DNA of 64,000 nt from Rhodobacteraceae bacterium XHP0102 (lineage in GTDB: Bacteria; Pseudomonadota; Alphaproteobacteria; Rhodobacterales; Rhodobacteraceae). The translations under genes were made by a program, and so were the position numbers. Positions 47,116-55,764 of this stretch are shown here, piece after piece (within the stretch, counting starts at the first letter, position 1; every line of letters starts with the position of its first letter). The notes under the pieces were generated by a model. It was not told the DNA's origin. It worked only from the letters and a program-made list of their open reading frames with translations, and did no database searches. The DNA lies in NCBI GenBank assembly GCA_025751475.1, contig JAOWLD010000002.1:1-64000 (forward strand), read 5' to 3'.

Positions 47116-47258
47116 CTTTCCCATCCCATCATGCCTTGCATGAGCCGATAGGGTGATCGGCGCGCGTGAAGAAATGATTGATTTCAACTGGGAATGAATC
47201 GAGAGTTTGCCGATAAAAATCTGAAAATGTGAATGATGGCTAGATAGGGACTTAAATC

Positions 47259-47909
47259 GTGCATCGCATCAAATCACTGCCCAGCTATCTGCTGGAGCGT
47301 TATCAAGATTGGAAGGAGAAATCCTTTCCCGAAAACCGCGATTGGTTTCGCAGATTGGCCAGCGAAGGCCAGAACCCCAAGGCGATGGTTATTGCCTGCT
47401 GCGACAGCCGCGTTGCGGTCAGCTCGGTGTTTGGACAACGCACGGGGGAATTGTTCATCCACCGCAATATTGCCAATCTGGTGCCACCATTCACACCCGA
47501 TGGCCAGCACCATGGCACCGCAGCGGCAGTCGAATTTGCCATCAAGAATTTGAAGATCGAACATCTGATCATCATGGGCCATTCCAATTGCGGCGGTGTG
47601 CGGGGCTGCATTGATATGTGCGAGGGGCGCGCGCCCGATCTTGAGCAGAAAGATAGCTTTGTTGGGCGGTGGCTTGATGTCCTCAAACCTGGGTTTCAGC
47701 GGGTCAAAGATATTGATCCGATCTCTGTCAAACAAACCATGTTGGAGAAAGAAGGAATTCAAGTCTCGCTTGAAAACCTGATGAGCTACCCCGTGGTGGC
47801 CCAAGCGGTTGCAGATCAGAAATTGACGCTGCACGGAATATGGGCCGATATCGCGGATATGGACATTGAAAGCTATGACGGAACATTGCGCCATTTCGTG
47901 AAAGTCTGA
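47259..47909 (+). CDS. Beta-class carbonic anhydrase
   Basis: The enzyme interconverts CO2 and bicarbonate. Zinc ligands are Cys47 in CCDSR, and His108 and Cys111 in HSNCGG, as in beta-class enzymes; Asp49 and Arg51 complete the active site. The 216-residue length is normal. The start is a GTG with AGGGA 8 bases upstream. The next genes are SbtA- and SbtB-like, on the same strand with short gaps. Together they form an inorganic-carbon uptake module. Confidence 0.93.
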   Translation: MHRIKSLPSYLLERYQDWKEKSFPENRDWFRRLASEGQNPKAMVIACCDSRVAVSSVFGQRTGELFIHRNIANLVPPFTPDGQHHGTAAAVEFAIKNLKIEHLIIMGHSNCGGVRGCIDMCEGRAPDLEQKDSFVGRWLDVLKPGFQRVKDIDPISVKQTMLEKEGIQVSLENLMSYPVVAQAVADQKLTLHGIWADIADMDIESYDGTLRHFVKV

Positions 47910-47968
47910 TCTTTACCCAAGGCCATGAACCCTTTAGGCAGCGTTAACCCTGCAACTAGGAGATGTTT

Positions 47969-48958
47969 ATGGACTCCATCCTATCGCTCGCTGCGCAGAA
48001 TTTGATCTCGCCCATTATCCTGTTTTTCGTGTTGGGATTTGCGGCCGCCTTCGCCCGATCTGATCTCAGCGTGCCTGAGGCGGTGGCGAAGGGAATGTCG
48101 CTTTACCTGTTGTTTGCCATTGGCTTCAAAGGCGGGGCCAGCGTGGCCGCACATGGCATTGACGAGACATTGATATTGTCCATCCTTGCGGGGGTTGTCC
48201 TGTCGTTCGTGTTGCCCTTTATCGCCATGGCGCTTTTACGGGTTATGACAGGTCTGAGTGCCGTTGATGCCGCAGCGGTGGCCGCGCATTACGGATCTAT
48301 CTCGATTGTCACTTTTGTCGCTGCCAGTTCGGTCCTCTCTACCGCAGGCTTGATGAGCGAAGGCTATATGGTTGCTGTGGCTGCCGCGATGGAAGCACCT
48401 GCAATCTTGGCGGCCCTGTGGCTTGTCGCACGCGCGGATGCAAAATCAGGCCAAGGCGGCGGCATGGACGCAGGGCTGCTGCGTGAGATCCTTCTCAACG
48501 GGTCCATCGTGCTGCTGATCGGGTCTTTCATCATCGGCGGGATCACAGGCCAAGAGGGTTTGGATAAAATCGCCTCTTTCATCGTATCGCCCTTCCAAGG
48601 CGTGCTTTGCTTGTTCCTTTTGGACATGGGCCTTGTCGCGGGGCGCGGGCTGCGCGATGCGCGGCACCTGTTGAAACCAGGTCTCTTTGCCTTTGGGGTT
48701 CTTATGCCTTTGGTCGGCAGTTTGCTTGGCTTGGGCGCGGGCTTGACGCTGGGCCTGTCCACAGGCGGGGTCATGTTGATGATGACGCTTTCCGCTTCGG
48801 CCTCCTATATCGCGGTTCCAGCCGCAATGCGCGTGGCGTTGCCAGAAGCCAACCCTTCAATTTACCTCACCCTGTCACTCGGGATCACCTTCCCGTTCAA
48901 TTTGACATTGGGGATACCAATTTATCTGGCAATCGCACGCGCCATCACGGGAGGCTGA
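47969..48958 (+). CDS. sbtA: SbtA-family sodium-dependent bicarbonate transporter
   Basis: The 329-residue protein is very hydrophobic with about ten membrane helices. It begins MDSILSLAAQNLISPIILFFVLGFAAA and contains the SbtA-family repeats AVAKGMSLYLLFAIGFKGGASVA (about 33-55) and VDAAAVAAHYGSISIVTFV. Cyanobacterial SbtA imports bicarbonate together with sodium. The ATG at 47969 follows AGGAG by 6 bases, which favours it over the in-frame ATG at 47963. It lies between a carbonic anhydrase and an SbtB-like gene, which supports the call strongly. Confidence 0.88.
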   Translation: MDSILSLAAQNLISPIILFFVLGFAAAFARSDLSVPEAVAKGMSLYLLFAIGFKGGASVAAHGIDETLILSILAGVVLSFVLPFIAMALLRVMTGLSAVDAAAVAAHYGSISIVTFVAASSVLSTAGLMSEGYMVAVAAAMEAPAILAALWLVARADAKSGQGGGMDAGLLREILLNGSIVLLIGSFIIGGITGQEGLDKIASFIVSPFQGVLCLFLLDMGLVAGRGLRDARHLLKPGLFAFGVLMPLVGSLLGLGAGLTLGLSTGGVMLMMTLSASASYIAVPAAMRVALPEANPSIYLTLSLGITFPFNLTLGIPIYLAIARAITGG

Positions 48959-48962
48959 CACT

Positions 48963-49274
48963 ATGGAGATGCACAAGGCGAAACGGGTCGAGATCACCAT
49001 CGAGGCCGTTATGGAAACGCGCCTGACCGAAGCGTTGATCAAGGCGGGCGTAACAGGCTTTACCATCCTGCCCGTTTTGGCAGGGTCGGGTCGCTCGGGA
49101 CAATGGAGCCGCGAGGGTCAAGTCAGCCGTGCGGGCGGCATGATCAACGTGGTCTGCATCATTCGCCCCGAACGTCTGGACGCATTGCTGACCGCTGCTT
49201 TTGCGGTGGTGGAGCGTCACATCGGGGTGGTCAGCGTCACGGATTGCGAAGTGCTGCGCGCAGAGCGCTTCTAG
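48963..49274 (+). CDS. sbtB: SbtB-like PII-family regulator
   Basis: The 103-residue protein is PII-like: KRVEITIEAVMETRLTEALIKAGVTGFTILPVLAGSGRSG leads into a T-loop region, followed by MINVVCIIRPERLDALLTAAFAVVERHIGVVSVTD. SbtB in cyanobacteria binds adenyl nucleotides, including cAMP, and blocks SbtA. The C-terminal Cys-x4-Cys switch of cyanobacterial SbtB is not seen. A GGAGG lies before the ATG, 4 bp after the sbtA stop. A terminator shared with asd follows. Confidence 0.85.
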   Translation: MEMHKAKRVEITIEAVMETRLTEALIKAGVTGFTILPVLAGSGRSGQWSREGQVSRAGGMINVVCIIRPERLDALLTAAFAVVERHIGVVSVTDCEVLRAERF

Positions 49275-49278
49275 GGAC

Positions 49279-49307
49279 AAAAAAGGGGGGCAGAACGCCC
49301 CCTTTTT
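49279..49307. terminator. Bidirectional terminator between sbtB-like and asd
   Basis: A GGGGG/CCCCC stem with a short loop is flanked by six A on the left and five T on the right, so it can stop transcription from both sides. It lies between convergent stop codons. Confidence 0.8.
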
Positions 49308-49328
49308 CTTTTGCTTGTGCGTGCGGGT

Positions 49329-50351
49329 TTAGCCCTTTTTCAGCACACGATTGCCCAAAGTTTCGGCGATCTGAACCGCATTCAGCGCCGCACCTTTGCG
49401 CAGGTTGTCACTGACGCACCAAATATTCAGGCCATTCTCAATTGTGCTATCCTGACGGATGCGGCTGATGAAAGTGGCGTAATCCCCCACACATTCCACA
49501 GGGGTCACATAGCCACCCGCCTCGCGTTTATCGATGACCATGATACCTGGGGCCTCGCGCAGGATGTCACGGGCCTCTTCCTCATCAAGGAAATCCTCGA
49601 ACTCGATATTAATCGCCTCAGAATGGCCCACAAAGACAGGCACGCGCACGCAGGTGGCGGTGACTTTGATGGATGTGTCCAAGATTTTCTTGGTTTCCGC
49701 GACCATTTTCCATTCTTCCTTGGTCGAGCCATCTTCCATGAAGACGTCAATATGCGGGATCACGTTAAACGCGATCTGCTTGGGGTAAACGCTTGGCGCG
49801 ACCTCCTGACCTGGAACAAACATTCCCTTGGTCTGGTTCCACAGCTCATCCATCGCGTCCTTACCCGTTCCAGAAACGGATTGATAGGTCGACACAACAA
49901 CCCGCTTGATGCGCGCGCGTTCATGCAACGGCTTGAGCGCCACAACCATCTGCGCGGTCGAGCAATTTGGGTTCGCGATGATGTTCTTTTTCGCGTAGCC
50001 TTCCACCGCCTCAGGGTTCACCTCAGGCACGACCAGCGGCACGTCAGGATCATAGCGATACAGCGAGGAGTTATCGATCACGACACAGCCCTGCGAGGCG
50101 GCAATGGGCGCATAAGTTTTGGTCGCCTCAGATCCCACTGCAAAAAATGCAATGTCCCATCCTGTGAAGTCAAAGGTATCAAGATCTTTGGTCTTGAGGG
50201 TCTTGTCGCCAAAGCTGCATTCCGTGCCCAGAGATTTCCGTGAAGCCAGCACGGCAATCTCGTCAACGGGGAATTGACGCTCATCCAAAATGTTGAGCAT
50301 TTCGCGGCCCACATTTCCCGTGGCACCGACAACGACAACTTTGTAACCCAT
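49329..50351 (-). CDS. asd: Aspartate-semialdehyde dehydrogenase
   Basis: Asd reduces aspartyl phosphate to the semialdehyde, the branch point to lysine, threonine and methionine. The NADP-binding GATGNVGREM is at 9-18, the catalytic Cys130 lies in ANPNCSTAQMV, and the later VSTYQSVSG and HNVIPHIDVF-like segments fit the family. The protein has 340 residues, the usual length. The start is the ATG at 50351. It stands alone, ahead of the bidirectional terminator. Confidence 0.96.
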   Translation of the reverse strand: MGYKVVVVGATGNVGREMLNILDERQFPVDEIAVLASRKSLGTECSFGDKTLKTKDLDTFDFTGWDIAFFAVGSEATKTYAPIAASQGCVVIDNSSLYRYDPDVPLVVPEVNPEAVEGYAKKNIIANPNCSTAQMVVALKPLHERARIKRVVVSTYQSVSGTGKDAMDELWNQTKGMFVPGQEVAPSVYPKQIAFNVIPHIDVFMEDGSTKEEWKMVAETKKILDTSIKVTATCVRVPVFVGHSEAINIEFEDFLDEEEARDILREAPGIMVIDKREAGGYVTPVECVGDYATFISRIRQDSTIENGLNIWCVSDNLRKGAALNAVQIAETLGNRVLKKG

Positions 50352-50460
50352 GTTTTATATCCTTCAGGCTTACGACTGCGCCTGCCCTTAAATCATAAGG
50401 AACAAAAGCGAAAGGGTCTGTTGGGTCGGAAGTTTAGCGGCCAGTCGGCCCCAAGCAGGC

Positions 50461-51636
50461 CTAGTCAATCCGATCTTCGCTAAAGAGGTAAATCGCACAG
50501 CCGATCAGAACCGCCACCCCGAACACCCCGAATAGGGCGCCATAGGCGGCCGCGGGTGCCATTGTGCCCGACAAAGCGCTGAAGAACGGGGCCGAGGCAA
50601 ATTGCATCACCCCAACGCCACCTATGCCAAAGAGATTCATCAAGGTCACACCACGTCCAACCAAATGCGGCGGGAAAAAGCTGCGCCCATGTGCGACCAA
50701 GGCGGGGAAAGACGCGCCGAACAACCCAAGGGCAGCAACCAAAATTGTGGCCGTGACCACGCTGCTTTCTGGTGCGGCCCAAATTGCCAAACAGGCGAAA
50801 GCACCCAGAAGATTACCTATCAGGATCACCCATTTGCGCGTGCCAAAGAATCGATCCAGTGGCCCATACGCAAAACTGCCCGCGACCATGGCAATCCCCA
50901 TCAGCAGACTGACAGTGCCGATCTGGGCCACCGTGAGGCCAAACACATCGCCCATATATGGTCCGATCCAAAGGCCACGCACGCCCGCCGAAGGGGCATA
51001 ACCCACAAACATCAGAGGCAAGATCAACCACAGCGCGGGAATACGCAGCAAATCCATCAAACTGCCTTTTTGATCCCCTTCGGGTTTGGCGGGATCTTTC
51101 ACCAACAGCACCAAGGCAAGCGCGACCAACCCTGTGACAATGGCAAGCGCCCAAACCGTCTCGCGCCAGCCGAAGGCTTCGACCGCCCATGCCATGGGGG
51201 TGGCGGCGGCAAGGTTGCCCATGGAGCCGACACCAATGGTGACCCCTGCAAGCGTTGCGAAAATCGCAGGCGAATAGACCCGCGCAAAGATATAATAACT
51301 GGCCATCAAAACGGGGGAACATCCAAGGCCAATCAACCCCATAGCGATCTGGATGTCACGCACATCACTGGCGAGGGCGAAGACCGCAGCACCGCCTGCG
51401 CCGCCCACCAAGAGAAGCACTGATGCGGTCAGGCGCGGGCCAATCCGATCAAGCGCAATCCCCACGGGGATTTGCATCGCCGCAAATATCGCAAACCAGA
51501 CCCCCGATGCGGTCGCAAGACTTTGCGGGGTGGCGCCGATGTCGATTTCCAACACGGGGGCCATTACGGCCAAAAATGCACGATAAAACTGGCTCAACAC
51601 ATAGGCGAGCACAAGAAACGCGATGCCCGCTTTCAT
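50461..51636 (-). CDS. MFS transporter of unknown substrate
   Basis: The 391-residue protein has about twelve membrane helices of the major facilitator superfamily. Marks are LDRIGPRLTASVLLLVGG after helix 2, the GLGCSPVLMASYY segment in helix 4 and a DRFFGTRKW loop between the halves. The substrate is unknown. The frame is open to 51696, but the ATG at 51636 gives a normal N terminus. Its start faces the iron-binding protein gene, and one IscR-type dyad lies 75-91 bp upstream, so iron-linked control is possible. Confidence 0.85.
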   Translation of the reverse strand: MKAGIAFLVLAYVLSQFYRAFLAVMAPVLEIDIGATPQSLATASGVWFAIFAAMQIPVGIALDRIGPRLTASVLLLVGGAGGAAVFALASDVRDIQIAMGLIGLGCSPVLMASYYIFARVYSPAIFATLAGVTIGVGSMGNLAAATPMAWAVEAFGWRETVWALAIVTGLVALALVLLVKDPAKPEGDQKGSLMDLLRIPALWLILPLMFVGYAPSAGVRGLWIGPYMGDVFGLTVAQIGTVSLLMGIAMVAGSFAYGPLDRFFGTRKWVILIGNLLGAFACLAIWAAPESSVVTATILVAALGLFGASFPALVAHGRSFFPPHLVGRGVTLMNLFGIGGVGVMQFASAPFFSALSGTMAPAAAYGALFGVFGVAVLIGCAIYLFSEDRID

Positions 51637-51710
51637 GGCTGGCTGTTCTCCTCTTCCCTCAACGGTGGTGATGCCGCAGGGCAGGGGCAGAGGCAAGCGC
51701 GAAAATAATT

Positions 51711-51727
51711 CTGATTGTTTTTGTCGG
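51711..51727. promoter_or_regulatory. IscR type-1-like operator, copy A
   Basis: The 17-bp CTGATTGTTTTTGTCGG agrees at 15 of 17 positions with YYGACTRWWWYAGTCRR, the type-1 IscR core as I recall it. It lies between the divergent MFS and iron-binding protein genes, 75 bp upstream of the first and 87 bp upstream of the second. A 12-base right half (TTTGTCGGAAAT, 51720-51731) is identical to that of copy B. Confidence 0.5.
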
Positions 51728-51771
51728 AAATGATTGACGGGGGCGGTGAATCATGGTCAAACCCCGCCATC

Positions 51772-51788
51772 CCGACTAAATTTGTCGG
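51772..51788. promoter_or_regulatory. IscR type-1-like operator, copy B
   Basis: CCGACTAAATTTGTCGG agrees at 16 of 17 positions with the type-1 IscR core and is nearly a perfect dyad with CCGAC/GTCGG arms. It ends 25 bp before the start codon of the iron-binding protein gene, the place expected for a repressor site. Confidence 0.6.
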
Positions 51789-51813
51789 AAATATGTTTGA
51801 TAGGAGCTTTAGA

Positions 51814-52833
51814 ATGACACGACCCCTCTCCCTGCTGCTTGGCAGCGCTGTTTTTCTGACCACGCTGACGGCGGCTCAGGCACAGGAATTGAACCTGTAT
51901 TCCTCACGCCATTACGACACGGATGAGCGGCTATATTCTGACTTCACCGCCGCAACAGGCATCACGGTCAATCGCATCGAAGGCAACGCGGATGAGTTGA
52001 TCGCACGGATGGAAGCCGAAGGCGCGAACAGCCCCGCCGATGTGTTTTTGACCGTGGACACTGTGCGCTTGGCGCGCGCCACGGAAATGGGCCTATTGCA
52101 GCCCGTGGACAGCGATGTGCTGGAAGCCCGCATCCCCGCCTATCTGCAGGATGATGGCAACCATTGGTTCGCCTTCTCGCAGCGCGCGCGGATTTTGTTT
52201 TATGACAAAACAGATGTCGCCAATCCGCCCCAAACCTATCAGGATTTGGCCAAGCCCGAATATGCGGGTCAGGTCTGCATCCGCTCTGCCACCAATGTCT
52301 ACACCCAGAACATCGCCGCCGCATTGATCGCCCATTTGGGCGCGGATGCTGTGCAGGATTGGGCCAGCGCCGTGGTCGGCAACTTCGCCCGCGCGCCCCA
52401 AGGCGGTGACACTGACCAGCTGCGCGGGATCGCGTCTGGCGAATGTGATATCGCCATGTCGAACACCTATTATTTCTCGCGCATCCTGCGTCAGGGCGAT
52501 GACCAAATCACACCCGAACAACTGGCCAATATCGGTTGGGTCTTCCCGAACCAAAACGATATCGGCGCGCATATGAACGTTTCAGGCGGTGGGATCGCGG
52601 CCCATGCCCCGAACCGCGAGAATGCGATTGCGTTTTTGGAATATCTGACCTCGGATCAGGCGCAGCAGTATTTCTCGGCGGGCAATGACGAATACCCCGC
52701 CGTGCCGGGCGTAGGCCTTGCCCCATCGGTTGCCGCATTGGGCATCTTCCGCCCTGATGTGATCGACCTCTCCGACATCGCCGCCAATGTCGGCGCAGCG
52801 GTCGAGGTGCTGAACGAAGCTGGTTGGGAATAA
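51814..52833 (+). CDS. Ferric-iron ABC transporter substrate-binding protein (FbpA-like)
   Basis: The 339-residue protein has a signal peptide (MTRPLSLLLGSAVFLTTLTA, cut after AQA) and a periplasmic-binding fold. Family marks are NLYSSRHYDTDERLYSDFTAATGI near the N terminus and the Fe-ligand tyrosine pair in SNTYYFSRIL, as in FbpA/FutA. It would bind ferric iron and hand it to a permease. The start is the ATG at 51814, although the frame is open upstream. Two IscR-type dyads precede it. The permease gene is convergent, and no ATPase gene is in the window. Confidence 0.9.
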   Translation: MTRPLSLLLGSAVFLTTLTAAQAQELNLYSSRHYDTDERLYSDFTAATGITVNRIEGNADELIARMEAEGANSPADVFLTVDTVRLARATEMGLLQPVDSDVLEARIPAYLQDDGNHWFAFSQRARILFYDKTDVANPPQTYQDLAKPEYAGQVCIRSATNVYTQNIAAALIAHLGADAVQDWASAVVGNFARAPQGGDTDQLRGIASGECDIAMSNTYYFSRILRQGDDQITPEQLANIGWVFPNQNDIGAHMNVSGGGIAAHAPNRENAIAFLEYLTSDQAQQYFSAGNDEYPAVPGVGLAPSVAALGIFRPDVIDLSDIAANVGAAVEVLNEAGWE

Positions 52834-52867
52834 ACAAACCGCAGGTTTCAGAGCAAACCAACCTGAG

Positions 52868-52900
52868 CGAGCGCCCTTATAAGGGCGCTCGTTTTTGTTT
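52868..52900 (+). terminator. Rho-independent terminator of the iron-binding protein gene
   Basis: A perfect 24-bp palindrome (arms CGAGCGCCCTTA and its complement) is followed by TTTTTGTTT, 34 bp after the stop codon. The T-run faces plus-strand transcription. Confidence 0.9.
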
Positions 52901-52996
52901 GGGGAACGGGGGCGCAGGAAAACACAGGCCCATGGCCTTTAACGGCGGTGTTGTTAATCACGCATTGCAAGGGATATGCGGTCAGTCAGTGACCCC

Positions 52997-54640
52997 CTAG
53001 CGGGCCTCTCGGCTGAGGCTCCAACACAGGATAACCACAGGGATCAGGCCTACCGCGCCAATGATCAAGCTTGGAACTGCGGCCTCTGCCAATCGCTCGT
53101 CCGAGGCCAAGCGATGTGCTTGCACGGCAAGTGTGTCATAGTTGAAAGGACGCAAGATCAAGGTGGCGGGCAATTCCTTCATCACGTCCACAAAGACAAT
53201 CAAAAGTGCCGTCAGGATCGAAGGCTGCAAGATCGGCACATGAATGCGGCGCAGCATCGGGGCGGGACCGTGGCCCAATGTGCGCGCGACCGCGTCCATA
53301 TTGGGGTTCAAAGTGGCCATGCCCGCCTCGTAGGTGTTCAGTGCCACGGCCATGAACCGCACCATATACGCCATAATCATCAGCCAGATCGAACCCGTGA
53401 ACAACAAGCCCGTATCAATCCCGAAATGCGTTTCCATGAAATGGTCAAGCGCATTGTCAAAGGCCGCGAAGGGGAACAAAAGCCCCACCGCGATCACACC
53501 CCCAGGCACGGCATATCCAATGCCCGCAATGCGCAAGGCCGCCTTGGACATGGGTGTGGGGCGCAGGCGCGCGCGAAAGCCAAGGGCAATGGCCGCCGCC
53601 ACGGTCAGCAGCGCGGCGATGACAGCAAGCGTCAGGGAGTGTTGCAAAAACCCCAAATAGCGTGCTGTAAACAGGATATGCGCCTGATCCGCGGCCAATG
53701 CGATCAAAACCCATACGGGCAAGACGAAGCCAAACACCACGGGCAGACCGCAAAACAAGATCGCACCCAAGGCCGCGCGGCCATTTAGGGTGACAGGCTC
53801 CATACGTTCAAACCTGCGGCCTGCATCATGGTGACGGGAATGGCGGCGCTGTCGGCGCTCCAAAGTGGCGAGGGTGAGGGCCACAACCAACAGGCACAGG
53901 GCAAGTTGCGCGGCTGCGGCGCGATCAAACAGGCCAAACCAGCTGACATAGATACCCGTGGCAAAGGTCTGCACCCCGAAATAAGCGACCGTGCCGTAAT
54001 CGGCCAAAGTCTCCATCAGCGCCAGCAACACGCCCCCCGCAATCGCGGGACGTGCAATGGGCAAGCTGACACGCCAAAACGCACCCCATGGCCCCTGCCC
54101 CAAGGTGCGCGCCGCGATATAGGCGGTGGCGCTTTGGCGCAGAAATGCGGCACGGGCCAAAAGATAGACATAAGGGTAAAGCACCAGAACCAACATCGCC
54201 GCCGCACCGCCCAAAGACCGAATTTCTGGGAACCAATAATCGCGCGGCCCCCATCCCATCAGATCACGCAAGCTCGACTGCACGAGGCCTGGATGGTCAA
54301 GCAGATCGGTATAGGCATAGGCCAAGACATAGGCTGGAAAGGCCAAAGGAAGGGCGAGGGCAATCTCTAGGATCCGCCGCCCCGCAAAGCGCGTCATGGT
54401 CACAAGCCAAGCGGCCCCCGTCCCAATCACCGCCGTTCCCAGCCCAACAATCAGGCCCAATTGCAGGGTCGCCCCCGCATAGCGGGGCAAGACGCCTTGG
54501 CTGAGACTGGCGATGGTGTCGACCCCGCCCGAAAGCGCCGCGAAAGCCACGGCCATCATCGGCAGCAGGCACAAAGCCACCACAAGCTTGCCCAAAAGGC
54601 CAAACCAATGATCCCCCGCGATATGCGTTTTCTCAGTCAT
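52997..54640 (-). CDS. Ferric-iron ABC transporter permease (FbpB/ThiP-like, two-domain)
   Basis: The 547-residue protein has two fused permease domains, each of about six helices. Each has an EAA-type loop: TYIAARTLGQGPWGAFWRVSLPIARPAI and DAVARTLGHGPAPMLRRIHVPIL. This matches FbpB-type iron permeases and not single-domain ones. The gene is convergent to the binding-protein gene, so they are separate transcripts. A single IscR-type dyad lies 41 bp upstream of the start. The ATPase FbpC is not encoded next to it. Confidence 0.87.
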   Translation of the reverse strand: MTEKTHIAGDHWFGLLGKLVVALCLLPMMAVAFAALSGGVDTIASLSQGVLPRYAGATLQLGLIVGLGTAVIGTGAAWLVTMTRFAGRRILEIALALPLAFPAYVLAYAYTDLLDHPGLVQSSLRDLMGWGPRDYWFPEIRSLGGAAAMLVLVLYPYVYLLARAAFLRQSATAYIAARTLGQGPWGAFWRVSLPIARPAIAGGVLLALMETLADYGTVAYFGVQTFATGIYVSWFGLFDRAAAAQLALCLLVVALTLATLERRQRRHSRHHDAGRRFERMEPVTLNGRAALGAILFCGLPVVFGFVLPVWVLIALAADQAHILFTARYLGFLQHSLTLAVIAALLTVAAAIALGFRARLRPTPMSKAALRIAGIGYAVPGGVIAVGLLFPFAAFDNALDHFMETHFGIDTGLLFTGSIWLMIMAYMVRFMAVALNTYEAGMATLNPNMDAVARTLGHGPAPMLRRIHVPILQPSILTALLIVFVDVMKELPATLILRPFNYDTLAVQAHRLASDERLAEAAVPSLIIGAVGLIPVVILCWSLSREAR

Positions 54641-54680
54641 GGGGTGGGCTTATGTGATTTTCAAACCCGAGGGAAGTCAT

Positions 54681-54697
54681 CCGATTAAAACAGTCGG
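54681..54697. promoter_or_regulatory. IscR type-1-like operator, copy C
   Basis: CCGATTAAAACAGTCGG agrees at 16 of 17 positions with the type-1 IscR core. It lies 41 bp upstream of the iron permease start, on the side from which the permease is transcribed, so the permease and the convergent binding protein may share one regulator. Confidence 0.58.
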
Positions 54698-54710
54698 ACA
54701 TTTGCCGCGC

Positions 54711-55679
54711 TTATGCCCCGTCATCCTTGCCACGGATGATTGCGGTCAAACGCGGCATCGAAGGCGCACCAATCCGCCCATGGGTGCGCAACACGGGCTT
54801 TTGACTGTCTGCGGGGCGGCTGTCCTCGCGCAGCACGATATACACGCCAGAGGCGATAATGACGGCTGCGCCGATAATCGTTGCTTGGTCCACCCCTTCG
54901 CCAAAAAACATCATGCCGAAAAACACCGCCCAGAGAATTTGTGAATATTGCATCGGCGCAACGATGACGGCATCAGCCATGCGATAGGCAAGGATCACCA
55001 ACCACATCGCCAAAAGCGCCAAAACCGCAACCAACGCCATCAGCGACATATCGAGCAACGGCATCGGCTCGTAAACAAAGGGAAGCAGCGCACCCATGAC
55101 GATAAAATTCGCCATCATCGGGTAGAGCAGCAATGTCACGGAACGCTCCTCCGAGCCGATCTTGCGTAGGATCACCGACACAAGCGCCCCACCAAAGGCC
55201 GCGGCCAGCGCTGAGAGATGCCCAAGGCTGAGGTCCGCCGCGCCCGGGCGCAGCACGATCAACACGCCGATTAACCCCACAACCACTGCGCCGCCACGTC
55301 TGATCCCAATCCGTTCGCCCAACATCGGAATGGCCAGTAATGTAATCAGCACAGGCATCGCGAAGATGATCGCATAGGTTTGTGTCAACGGCAGTGTCGA
55401 AAATGCATAGAAGGCGGTTGCGCCCGTGAATACCACCGCCAAGGCGCGCAACCCCGTCCAAAATGGATATTTCGGGCGCAGCGTTTCGGGTTTGGGTTCC
55501 CCCATCAGCAATAGCATGGTGACAGGAAAACCAAACAAAACCGAAAAGAACACGATTTGAAAAACTGAATAGGTGGCGCCCAAGTATTTGATCACAACAT
55601 CATGGGTCGCGTAGATGGCGAAAGCCGCCAAGGCAATCAACGCGCCCTTGATATTCGTGGACTTGTGATCTTGCGTCAT
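54711..55679 (-). CDS. EamA/DMT-family transporter
   Basis: The 322-residue protein has about ten membrane helices in two EamA repeats; one repeat begins GALIALAAFAIYATHDVVIKYLG and the second LSALAAAFGGALVSVILRKIG. Members export metabolites or amino acids. The substrate is unknown. The frame is open to 55736, but the ATG at 55679 gives the normal start. The leuB terminator lies between leuB and this gene, so it has its own promoter. Confidence 0.87.
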   Translation of the reverse strand: MTQDHKSTNIKGALIALAAFAIYATHDVVIKYLGATYSVFQIVFFSVLFGFPVTMLLLMGEPKPETLRPKYPFWTGLRALAVVFTGATAFYAFSTLPLTQTYAIIFAMPVLITLLAIPMLGERIGIRRGGAVVVGLIGVLIVLRPGAADLSLGHLSALAAAFGGALVSVILRKIGSEERSVTLLLYPMMANFIVMGALLPFVYEPMPLLDMSLMALVAVLALLAMWLVILAYRMADAVIVAPMQYSQILWAVFFGMMFFGEGVDQATIIGAAVIIASGVYIVLREDSRPADSQKPVLRTHGRIGAPSMPRLTAIIRGKDDGA

Positions 55680-55706
55680 GATGATCCTACGAACTGACCC
55701 CAGATA

Positions 55707-55743
55707 AGCAAAACACCCGCCCGACCACAGGGTCAAGCGGGTG
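55707..55743 (-). terminator. Rho-independent terminator of leuB
   Basis: Reading on the minus strand, a stem of CACCCGC..GACC and GGTC..CGGGTG with a short CTGT loop is followed by TTTTGCTT. It lies about 20 bp after the leuB stop. Confidence 0.7.
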
Positions 55744-55764
55744 CAGAACGCAATGCTGCGAAAA

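Noticed and set aside
49311-50243. A 310-codon open frame antisense to asd
   Set aside because: asd has its NADP and catalytic Cys motifs; the other frame has none.
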